Positions 12,065 through 21,904 of a DNA stretch of 64,000 nt are shown piece by piece. This DNA comes from Physcia stellaris. Its lineage: Eukaryota > Ascomycota > Lecanoromycetes > Caliciales > Physciaceae. The notes beneath the pieces are model-generated. The model had not been told where the DNA came from. It searched no databases and was given only the letters and a program-made list of their open reading frames with translations. The DNA lies in assembly GCA_018902385.1 (NCBI GenBank), contig JABSSW010000025.1, positions 186,001-250,000 on the forward strand. Reading direction: 5' to 3'. Numbering within the stretch: the stretch's first letter is position 1; each line of letters begins with the position of its first letter. The position numbers and the translations under genes were made by a program.

Positions 12065-15000
12065 CTTGGGCTAGATGCCTGCGGAATCGGGTCCAGACCT
12101 GGATAGCAAATACGGAGTTTGAAAGCAGGCGAGTTAACTATATGAAAACAAGTTGATAGTGCGTTGATCCAGTGTTTGTTAGGTGAAATGACTTGAGCAA
12201 GTCAACCGCCGGTAAGTCGGCCGGTGTCAAGTAAATGACCTGCGGAGCGAATCAAGGCAACAAATCCGCCCCGGAGCCTCAATGTGACTGTAACTGGCAA
12301 GGAGTGGCCGAATCCAAACCAGTGGATCAAGTCCAGTCGAGAGAAAGAGGCACAAACTGCAGTGCTAGCTTGGCTCGATCGAATCGGGATTTCAAGTGCG
12401 AGGTTGTCGACCGTTTGGGTAAGTATTGTACTCTTCGATCGATGTACCCGTAATTATTGGCTTTTGACGTTCCACTACAGCTGTGCTTCCTGTTGAGCTA
12501 CGGCACGCATGCGTCAAGAAAGCCCCGTGTGCACAATTGATCATGCAAATTAGCCAATATGTGGGTGTTAAGAGTACGGACAGAGAGATTGAGGCACGGG
12601 TACGAATGTCGATAGTGATGAGGGACTCCGTCCTTCAGCAAACAGACACGTAGTAGGACGACGATGATGCAATCTGTGAGATGTTAGAGCGAGAAGCTTA
12701 ATGGCAGGACTGATTAGCGGTTGGAAAGCACCTCGATCTTCCTCTACCGTTTAGTCTCCTAGCAAGCAAGCTAGCTATGTGGAATCTTGCTCGCTCTCGT
12801 TTCCCACCCCAACGTACCACGCGATTTGCACGTGGAAGACTGCGCAATGACGACGCTGCTATTTGACAAATATCGTATGGCTTATGGAGGTGATTGGATG
12901 CAGCGCTCAAGCCTCCAGCAGTGATACTTCGACGGGGATGACGAATAGTAGATAGTTCAGTAGATCAACGGCTCAAGTCAAGTCAAAAAAGATGGCGACG
13001 GTGGAGGGGTTGCGAGGAGACACAAACTTCCGGGACTGCTACCCTTTTGGGACAGATTCAAACCACCACAATGATCCTCACTCCGATTCATGCTTTTCTT
13101 GGGCGATATTGTCTCAAGCGGAAGTCTCGCTTCTTCGGATAAGCAAAGGGTTTTATCATGGATAGATGGACATCAGTGCGAGCTGACTGATGCGCCGGGT
13201 GCTACTAGCAATCCCCCAGATTGATGAGAGAGCACCGGAACTTGGGACTTGGGACTACTGTAAACTGTTCGCCTAAGCAGTGCTCTAAGGCACAAGCTAA
13301 TATCGTCGGGTCCAGACAAAGTTCATAGACTGGCAGGGTCTAAGCTCCCGGTATCGCTGGCTTAGGACGACAACCTTGACTGGCTTTAGCCCAGCGTTCA
13401 GGCGTTTACTTCTCCATCGCTCTTCCCGGATACTGGAATCCTTCACATAAGCGCCGACCCGTATCTCTGCTCTCGATCACGGAAGCGACGCGCCGTTTTG
13501 AGCGATTGACCAGAAAGCGGATAAAAATGCAATCTACCCCCTCAGTGTCCGTTCCCTCTATCACGGACGTGAACGAGCGTGTCTCTCGCATACGCAAAAG
13601 AGAGAAGACTGGAAGCGGTCAAGCGACCAAGCGATCTGATGATTCGCTGATGCCGATAGATCCTACGTACCCAGTGCTCCTCCAATTCGTCTGATTGAAC
13701 CATACTGGACAGTTGTGACTGCAATTAGCCATCAGGATTCAGGTGGATAGTCGAATGAGCATTCAGAGCGCTTCTGTCAAGTCGATTGATACACAAGGCA
13801 GCACATCTGCAATCTTCGAACTCGGCATGTTTGGAAAGTTCTTTGGTGTCCCATTCTGACAACGTATGCGCTGCAACACTATTCAGTCAACAAAGAGGGA
13901 GCCTTCCTTTGCCGTTGACCAGTCGAAGGCGCTGTAATGCTTGCCTATCGTTTGACGTCTGTCAAAGGATTCATGCACGAACGGGAAGGATCGCTTTGCT
14001 CTTTACGCAGACGGGTTAGCTGACGTTTAGCGAGCGGTTACGTACAGACTCAGCGATCACACCATGTTACCGAATTCCTCACCGCACCGACGCTCACCAT
14101 GCGTCTTACTCATGCTCTTGTGCCGTGGAGACACTTGAGACGACAATATACCTACCGATCATCGCCATCGAGCGTTGCCGACAAGCCTGAATAAGCAGGC
14201 AGATCTTGTTGTCGGTCATAGCGAGCGGATGCCTCGCTGTACCTATTGATCTCTGGATCCGCACTTTGCTTCCTCGAACTTATCATGGGGTTTGGAATCG
14301 ACAGAAAAAGGCTACCCTCCCCGGGTCGTGTCAGCTGGCTCAGCATTCTTATAGGTCACATAGGGAAAGATGTCTCCTTGCGGGGGCGGGCCTCGCCGAG
14401 TTCACCGTCTACGGGTTCTTCCTGCAGACATCTCCTGCGGCAATGCGTGGGGGTTCACATCTACAGGCTTAATCGCGTCTGTACGGAGTAGCCTATCGCA
14501 CTTTATCTCTGGGCCTCGGGCAAGTGATAGGTGATCGATACCGATTAATAAAGTTTGATAGCTACAGAGATCCTTACAGCGACCCGGATTAATATCGTTG
14601 GTTCGCCTTTCTCCTTGGAACCGCTAACAGCCACCAATACCTGCCGAGCCCGCATACAGCAACAGTCATGTGCTTTCTTGCCCCCACATAAAACAACGAG
14701 CGGTACATATTGACTTGCAGGCCTGCATATCTTGAACACAAGCACTTATTCGAAAACCGCGGTGGCCTCTAGATCGCTGTTCACTATATGTCTATACTCG
14801 AGGATTCTTCAGCTTTTGCATGACTGAAAATTCCAAAGCGGTACTCTAGCCATACAGGCCAGTCTGTCCACGGAGCTGTCATCTAAAAGGAACGGCCACA
14901 GCATCACAGCTACGCTATTGTGGCACCACCCAACGTTTGGCAAGAAATGTCTCACACCTTGCTTACTGTTGCTCGATCCTGTATCCGGACATCTCTCGTC

Positions 15001-15351
15001 AAGGTACTGTTATTACAGTTTGCTTTTCAAGTAGACAATAGCTTTTACGAAGCTGGCTGCTTGTTCTCTCCGGATAGTTCGATCGTGCAGGTATATCCAT
15101 TCTCTTCTTTGTTTACAAGCAGAAATTTTATACATCTGGAAGAATCAAGCTTCCTAATCCTTCTCTCAATTTATGTACCAAAGCTCTACTCAGCGTCGAA
15201 CAGGCAACGCTAGTTTAGGGCATGATTTATTACATGGCAAATATCCAATCTCTTAAAATTTGAAGTGATTTTTCCGTTTCTTTCTTTGAAGTTGTTGGCC
15301 TTCTCACCCCTTTGGAATCAAAAGAGTAAGAAGTGCCAGTCAAAGAGCAGT
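12065..15351. other. long gene-poor intergenic region
   Basis: About 3.3 kb between the start of the Ras gene and the 3' end of the cysteine-rich gene, so the rasB promoter and leader lie at its left end. The longest open frames are below about 100 codons. One ATG frame of 57 codons (12992-13165) follows an A-run and has balanced composition, but it has no domain. Nothing here could be supported as a gene. Confidence 0.4.
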
Positions 15352-16623
15352 CTAGCTTTCGAAGCCATACCTGTTGATTCTAGCTGTTCGGGGCCTGCCC
15401 CTGGTAGTAACAAGCATTTCCAATGCTGGTTGATCCCATTCTCTGAGCTTCCGATTTTTGATTCGCTGTGATCTTTTAATGCGTGGGAGATTGTGGCTTA
15501 CCATCCGTACATGAAATTGTTCACACCGTATGCATTGTAGCGTCTGAGTTCGATCGCGCAGGGGCTGCAAAGTGCCTCGATCACACATACACCTGGGTCG
15601 ACGGTGACGAGTTCGCCGATCAAAATTCAGCTGGCCGTTCCCATCGCGTTTCAGGTAACCCATCATACCCATCTTCCATCTGGCTTCTTCCCTGACGACG
15701 TTTAGGGTACCTCGGGTGCATCCCATACACCGCCACGTAGACTCATATAAATCGCGGTAACATGTGCACAGATTGATTGGCTGTGGGTGCAAACTACGTG
15801 CCAGCAAATCGCATTTCATACAGACAGACCGCTCCTGGTCCAGTGACAATATGCGGGTCAGTCTTAGATTATTGCTGGAAACTCCCCAAAGGGGCTCCAC
15901 GTATGTGGTATTCCAGAATAGACTCCTACAACGATCGCAGACTAGGTGTTCCCTCTGGTGCCGTGCCCCTGGAACGGCACCTTGAGGAACCAGAACAGGC
16001 TTGCCAAGCTTTTGCTCCAGCATGCCCTGGCAATTCCTGAGAACTGGCCGGGGTCTCATATCCTTCTGGTTGGGGCAATGCCCGTTATATCGCGCATATT
16101 GTGCAGCATTGCCATTTTGTGCAAGATATCGGCTCATGCAGAATTCATCGCAACGAAATGGCAGCAGACGCCCCAATCTCTGGAGTGGCCTCTCATTCGG
16201 GCCCAAATCGTGCGGCTGGTTTGGGGAATCCTCAGTAAGGTTCATGTTGAACTGGCTATTGAGCCTGCGTAATGCCTCGTAAGAGTCGTCGTCAAGGTGG
16301 CCAAAGATTACCCTTTGGAGCTCATAATAGCCATCTTGGGGTTCGACAAGGGCCTCAAGAGCTGATCGAGTGCCTTGCAACCTTAGATCGTTGATCTCAA
16401 TGCGCGGAACGGTGCTAACTGGCTGGGTTCTAGGGTCGACTGCGATCCGAACCTCAGGCTGTGTATATATTGTTCCGGTCTGTCGCTGACCAGTGTGAGG
16501 TAATTGGGGTGGAGAAGTGGCAGGGGTGTTTGTGCCCAATACAGTGCCCTGCAAAGACGATCCAGCGTCAGCTTCGGGACTATTCGCACCCTGTGAGGAA
16601 CCGGAAGCGGCAGACTGGCTCAT
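15352..16623 (-). CDS. uncharacterised cysteine-rich protein, likely zinc-binding, 423 aa
   Basis: One uninterrupted frame. I start at the ATG at 16623 (MSQSAAS); the frame runs further back only through a non-ATG codon. Residues 1-80 are Ser/Pro/Thr-rich and look disordered. After that come paired cysteines: CDEFC, CDRCR, CMKCD, CTCYRDLYESTWRCMGC and CMCD...CIRC, spaced like several Cys-x2-Cys knuckles that could hold two or three zinc ions. The C-terminus is basic. There is no signal peptide or membrane segment. I recognise no named domain. An N-terminal helix with LQRVIFGHLDDDSYEALRRLN looks like the start of an F-box-type motif, so an F-box/zinc-knuckle adaptor is one possibility, but that is inference. 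It stands alone in a gene-poor area. Confidence 0.72.
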   Translation of the reverse strand: MSQSAASGSSQGANSPEADAGSSLQGTVLGTNTPATSPPQLPHTGQRQTGTIYTQPEVRIAVDPRTQPVSTVPRIEINDLRLQGTRSALEALVEPQDGYYELQRVIFGHLDDDSYEALRRLNSQFNMNLTEDSPNQPHDLGPNERPLQRLGRLLPFRCDEFCMSRYLAQNGNAAQYARYNGHCPNQKDMRPRPVLRNCQGMLEQKLGKPVLVPQGAVPGARHQREHLVCDRCRSLFWNTTYVEPLWGVSSNNLRLTRILSLDQERSVCMKCDLLARSLHPQPINLCTCYRDLYESTWRCMGCTRGTLNVVREEARWKMGMMGYLKRDGNGQLNFDRRTRHRRPRCMCDRGTLQPLRDRTQTLQCIRCEQFHVRMVSHNLPRIKRSQRIKNRKLREWDQPALEMLVTTRGRPRTARINRYGFES

Positions 16624-19076
16624 GTCGAAGATCGTAGGATTAGGTTTAGTCACTTATAAGAGATATACCAGCTTGGAGACACTTGTGGGTTCGGGCTTCG
16701 ATGATAGAGTATACAGACGATATGGAACCACTCACAAGACAGCCTACCTCAATGTATATCTATTCCCTCGAGACCACGACAAAGCGGACCAGCTCGATCA
16801 AAGCTCACGCAGATTGTCACCATCAATCCATCCACCGGAAATGGCACCTCAGCTCTCGACTTGGTTCCATTGAACACATTGCGAGTCTTTACCATACGCT
16901 CGGAGCTGCACGCCAGCACCTCGTGGCTTTCAGGGACCGAGCGCCACTCCCACGTGGGCCCACGAGATCCATTGTTGTGAAAGTTCGCTTTGTCGTCAAC
17001 ACGTGGGCTTGAATGGGTAGACTCGAGAATAAGAACATTTGGGAGAGGAAACAACAAAGAGAATCGAGACTCTAGACCGTCTAGGGCTGGGCCTCAGGAA
17101 CAATGCACAACACCACAATACCAATTTCCTCGGTTTGCACGCTGAGGCGATACAGATGGAATAATCGCCATATAGGACGTTTTCTTTGTGTCCTGCTACT
17201 CCAGTCTGGTTTTCCGGAAGCGCTAGAATAGGTATCGTCTAGGCCCCTTTGAACGGTCTGATATCGCTGCGTTATAACGATATCCCGTCGAGGAGACCGA
17301 AACCGTTTTAGCTGTAATGGCAGGTAAATACAACTTCCTATTTTCTATCTCTGAATTGCGGTTTTTAGTTTCTATCCGCCGTGATGCGTGGGCCATATTC
17401 CGGCCATTCATGAAACCGCCACAAGCACGCCTCTTGTTCGTCATCCGGGGTCCGTTACTTGCACTCCAAACAGATGATCGTATAAATCAATCTTTGCCTT
17501 TGCGTCCAAGAACAATCATCACGTATTTTCCCCCGAAGTTCGAGAAGCTGTGATATTCGAAATCCAGTTTCGGTCCGGATCAAGAAATGCTCCAATTTCA
17601 TTACCCCTGAATCCATCTGCCCTCCCCAAAGCTTCAAATCAAGACCTCAACGCAAGCCCGCTATCACAATGCGATTCTACCAAAGCGCATTTTGCATCCA
17701 GAGACGTCGAACCCTATCGCTCTCTTGTCAATGCTCACTCTCCGACTTTTCTGTACGGAAAATTGGTTCGTTGCAGGATATTTGACGATAACCTAGAATC
17801 TGGCGCTAAGCGGGAAGAATCGAACACATAGGTCAAGGGAAAGATGGAGAGTTGGGGAGGGGAGAGGCTCACTTAATGTTCCTCGGAACGCTTGTGGTGG
17901 AAGGTAGTTGGAGTAGAGCCGCCCATCGAGCTTCATCTCACTGTATCTCCGGCAGGGAAATTGCTCAATAATGTCTACGAGTCAAGTCAGGACCGTAGAG
18001 ATTAAGAATCCAGAACGGAAAATAACAGGCGCAACCTCCTCGCAGCTAGGATGATCTAATTCGGATTCGCGGTCGCGAGCGCTGGCTTCTGTGACGAAGA
18101 TCGAGGAGACGCCATTCTGTTCTCATCTACAGTACCCGTCTCGTGCCTAAAGAGAATATAGGATCGGAACCGGGGTTTGGGGGGAGGGGTACAAGGTCTT
18201 CCCTTCAAAGTGATCTGTAAACGCTGTCACCACCTCGTCGTGTCTCGATTGAAATGGCCATGATCGCGGTTATCTCCCTCCATCCCCTCGTAACAAATCC
18301 ACTCTCCATCACTTACTCTCAACTCTCTCATTCCCCCACCCAAACAATCCCTCTTCGAAACCCCTTTCATTAATCTCGATCTCTAAAACGGGCAACGAAT
18401 TCCTACATACGAATTCCAAGCCGTAGTGCAAAAAGAAGGAGAAAGGCAGTTCTGCTTACTACTTGGCCCCCCTTCCCTCCGACCCACAACCAAAATCTGC
18501 ACAGACATCCAACAGCAGCTCTTACGTAGTCCTCTGCATCCCTCCACCTCAGACAACCACCTATCTCAAGACTGCACGCACCAACCTCAGGCTCCGATGT
18601 GCCATCGCAAGCCGCTTCGGGGCGCTGAGTATCCACACATGCATTGGCTTGATCGAGTTTCGAAAAGATGGTTTATGGGGTTTGAAATCTCCATTAAAAA
18701 AAAAGGAAGAAAAAAAAGGAAGAAAGAGAGAGGGGGGAGAGAGGAGATACAAATGGATCTTCGAGGAATCGAGGACATGGCAATACGTAATCGATTTTGA
18801 AATTTCTTGGCGAGTTGGTTGGTTTTGATCTACGTGTACATTTTGGGATGGATTGAATGCTGGTAGGCATAGCTGTGGGGGAGCTTGTATGGGCTTATTG
18901 TTAGAGGGGGGGAAGATGAGGGGGAGGAATGATTATGCGTTTTGGAAGGAAGAGGCAAGGAGACGTTGTGATTGGCTTTTCGTACGGAATTAGTCAAAAA
19001 AGTCGGAATGACTGGATATTTTTCCTGGTGCAATACGTTGTGAGCATTGAGATCCCCCTTACCTATCCCATCCATT
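16624..19076. other. intergenic, with polypurine tract near 18694-18750
   Basis: No supported gene. Two abutting + strand frames, 17317-17553 and 17550-17831, would give about 170 residues if joined by one base, but neither has a domain and no intron fits. A purine-only run of A and G at about 18694-18750 could form non-B DNA. The right end should hold the trailer of the acyl-CoA synthetase gene. Confidence 0.35.
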
Positions 19077-19218
19077 TCACAGCTTAGCCCTCTCCTTCCC
19101 ATCCCCACCCACCGTGCCCTTCGCCTCAAAATACTCCCTCACTTTCCCCCTCGCAACCTCCACCACCTCCCTATCCTCCACCGTAGCCGGCACCTGCACC
19201 TCTTTATCCAACTCCCCC
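19077..19218 (-). other. out-of-frame family-like C-terminus of the acyl-CoA synthetase, ending in AKL
   Basis: Immediately beyond the five-G run (19214-19218, C on the + strand), the -1 frame reads ELDKEVQVPATVEDREVVEV and continues to a stop at 19077-19079. This matches what I know of fungal acyl-CoA synthetase ends far better than the in-frame tail. The last three residues, AKL, fit the peroxisomal PTS1 consensus. If the frame is restored in the real genome, the enzyme could be peroxisomal. Confidence 0.65.
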
Positions 19219-21388
19219 TCACCCCATTCTCAACCAACTCCCTCAACACCCTCCTCAGCGTCTTCCCACTCCTCGTCTTCGGAATCATGCCCTTGCCCTG
19301 CAGCATACCCCCGAGCGCCGCAATAGCGCCAATCTGCTCCTTGATGCACTTCTGCACTTCCGCCAGCAGTTTATCAGAAGGCACCGCCGAGGCCGGATGC
19401 TCAGCGGTCGACAGCGTGACAAAAGCAAACGGCAAATGCCCCTTCAAGCTATCCGGGATGCCCACAACGCAACACTCCGCGATCTCAGGGTGGGAAGCGA
19501 TGGCCTGCTCGATGGCACCGGTGCTGAAGCGGTGCGCGGCGACATTGATGATGTCGTCGCTGCGGGACATGACGTGCACGTAGCCATCCGCGTCGACCAT
19601 CCCCGCGTCGCCGGTGTCGAGCCAGCGGCCCTGGAAGCGCTTCAGGTAGCCCTTGTAGAAGCGCTCGGGGTCGTTGAAGAGGGTCGTGAAGCCGGTCGGG
19701 GCGAGCGGGGTGGCGAGCACGATGTTGCCCATGGTGTCGGGGGGGACTTCCTTGCCTTCGTCGTCTACGATGCGGACGTCGAAGCCGGGCATGGGCTTTC
19801 CGGCTGAGCCGGGGCGGATGGGGAGAGGGGAGGGCGTGGATGAGGATGAAAGGGATGTGCCGGATGCGGGGAGGAGGGCGATGCCTGAGATCGGGGAGCC
19901 GGATTCTGAGGACCACCAGTTGTCGATCACTTGGGCGTTGGGGGCGCAGTGTTTTTGGAGGAGGGATTGGTACATGTTGACGATGCTAGGTTCGCTGCGT
20001 TCGCCGGCGAGGAAGAGGGCGCGGAGGTCCCTCAAACCTCCCTTTTTGCCAGCCTCTTCGAAAAATTGGTTCTCCGGGTCGTCTCTTCGGATGGCCCGTA
20101 ATGCGGTAGGCGCTGTGAACAGCACGTTTACCTTGTACTCCGAGAGCAGTCGCCAGAACGTCCCGGCGTTGGGTGTGCCGACTGGTTTGCCTTCGAACAG
20201 GAGTGTGGCTGCTCCAGCAAGGAGAGGTGCGTAAAGAATGTAGGAATGCCCAACTACCCAGCCAATGTCCGAGGCACAGAACATAGTGTCGCCAGGACCT
20301 TTGAGGCCGAAAAGGTATCTGATTGATAGGTTGAGGCCAACAGCATGACCACCGGCTTCACGAAGGACGCCTTTCGGGAGACCAGTCGTGCCTAAAGTGA
20401 AGGAGTCATTCTAGCTTGCTACCTAGAGAAGACCATACGACGAGATTTTGAAGAGAAGTCTGGAGCACAAGGAAAAAAGAAATACAAACGCTAATGCTAG
20501 CAAATTGTTGTATACTCGAGAAGGACATGGCGAGGAGAGGCATTACGACTATCAGAGGACTCACCACTAGTGTAGATAATATACAGACCATCATCACTCC
20601 TAACAGGCACAGCTTCCGCTCTGATCCCTCTGCGCTTAGCCCCTTCGACGAGCTTCTGCCAATGCCTCTCTCCTTTGTTCCGAGTAATGGGTTCCCATCT
20701 CAGCTGCTCGCGCTGCCAAACGATGATCTTCTCAGGCTTGAAATTGCTCTTCTCTGCAGCGCCCTCAATGAATGGCTTGTAGGCCATCGGCCCTTTGGCA
20801 CCTTCAATTCCACACGATGCTGTCATCACGAGCCGCGGCTTGGAAGCCTCAATTCGTTGTGCTAGGGAAGCTGGCGCAAAGCCTCCGAACACGACGGTGT
20901 GAATAGCGCCGAGGCGTGATATTGCGAGTATGGCAAAGAGCGCAGCAGGTATCATGGGCACTGTCCACGATGAGCTCCTGCCACCAACAACTTGACGCTT
21001 GGAACGCACTATAGACCAGCACAACATCCCCTTTCTTCACACCCTCTTCTCTCAAAACACCGGCCAAGGTCTCGACTTCAAGAAGCAGCTGCTTATACGT
21101 GTATCTCTGCTTGCTTCCCGTGACTGGCGAATCCCAGATGATGGCGGTAGAGTCTCCCAATCCATTCTTGACATGGCGATCCACACAATTGTAGGAGGTA
21201 GATATCTCGCCATCAGGAAACCAGGAGTATGTGGGGTGCTCAACTCCACTGGCAAGTTCCTTCGTAGTCTTTTTCAGTGAGCGAGAGGGCTTTTTGTGCC
21301 AGTGGAGTTGGTCTGCTTGGTGGGACCAGAAGCGCTCTGGGTCGCGAAGTGAAGCGGTCTGAGCTTCATCTTGGGCGTGTGGAGGCAT
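19139..21388 (-). CDS. short-chain acyl-CoA synthetase (ACSS3-like), C-terminus frameshifted
   Basis: Exons 21388-21010, 20960-20565 and 20391-19139, giving 675 aa as read. Introns of 49 nt (GTGCGT...ACAG) and 173 nt (GTGAGT...TTTAG) restore VVLVYMPMIPAALF and YTSGTTGLPKGV. The start is the ATG at 21388. Seen: the ACS N-terminal cap (ERFWSHQADQLHW), the AMP-binding P-loop at about residues 255-265, WWSSESGSPI, GRWLDTGDAG, the hinge RSDDIINVAAHRFS and the catalytic Lys in KTRSGKTLRR. It should form acetyl-, propionyl- or similar short acyl-CoA from acid, ATP and CoA. After ENGVRG the frame turns into a Trp/Arg-rich tail ending at 19139. The next frame carries the family-like end and a terminal AKL, reachable by one extra G in the G-run at 19214-19218, with the stop at 19077. 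This may be an assembly error or a true mutation. Confidence 0.88.
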
Positions 21389-21400
21389 GGCACTCGCCAA

Positions 21401-21904
21401 TTCTCAGGTGTACACGACTTGTACTCATTGACTTGTCCTGTAGGTAGGGCGGTAATTCTACTGGTCGGAATCCATTGTCGGGTACTGGGGGTGGCAGCAA
21501 AGTTAAGCCGAGCCTTCATGACCGGATGAAGGGCAGACAGTATTGGTACGGGGCGTGTATGATACTGTGCCCAGCAAAAGTGCTAATGCAACTGCAGATC
21601 TTCCCCGCGTTTTCCGGGGTTTAATTCCCCTGATCAATTCGTCTCGCTTAAGTGCTCTCAGAGTACGATATCGTAGAAGCACTTTACGAGTAGTACTCAA
21701 GTCTCACAAGTAGGTTCATCAGCCTTCCCGATCGAGTCCCGTCTGGTCTATGAGTAGTTCGTGGCCAGTCGAGTCAGTCCAGCCAGTTCTTGGCTGCTAT
21801 ACGCACCCGAGGATACAATCCTCATGCGACTAACTTTGAGCCTTTGTGCTGTATCGTTCAAGTTATAGATAGGTGTATCTCCATCCCTTCATAGAAATCA
21901 TCGC
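21401..21904. other. intergenic, acyl-CoA synthetase promoter
   Basis: About 500 bases separate the start of the synthetase gene from the end of the PPR-like gene; both are on the minus strand. A frame from an ATG at 21519 (MKARLNF...) looks like a mitochondrial presequence but is out of frame with the enzyme, and no acceptable intron joins them. Confidence 0.4.

Noticed and set aside
12992-13165. 57-codon ATG frame after an A-run in the region upstream of rasB
   Set aside because: Too short and without any supporting feature.
17317-17831. Two abutting + strand frames that would form about 170 residues if joined by one base
   Set aside because: No recognisable protein in either half and no G run at the junction like those seen in the two conserved frameshifted genes.
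21400-21519. Mitochondrial-presequence-like frame before the acyl-CoA synthetase
   Set aside because: It is out of frame with the enzyme and the only GT-AG joins would need an intron of about 30 nt, too short.
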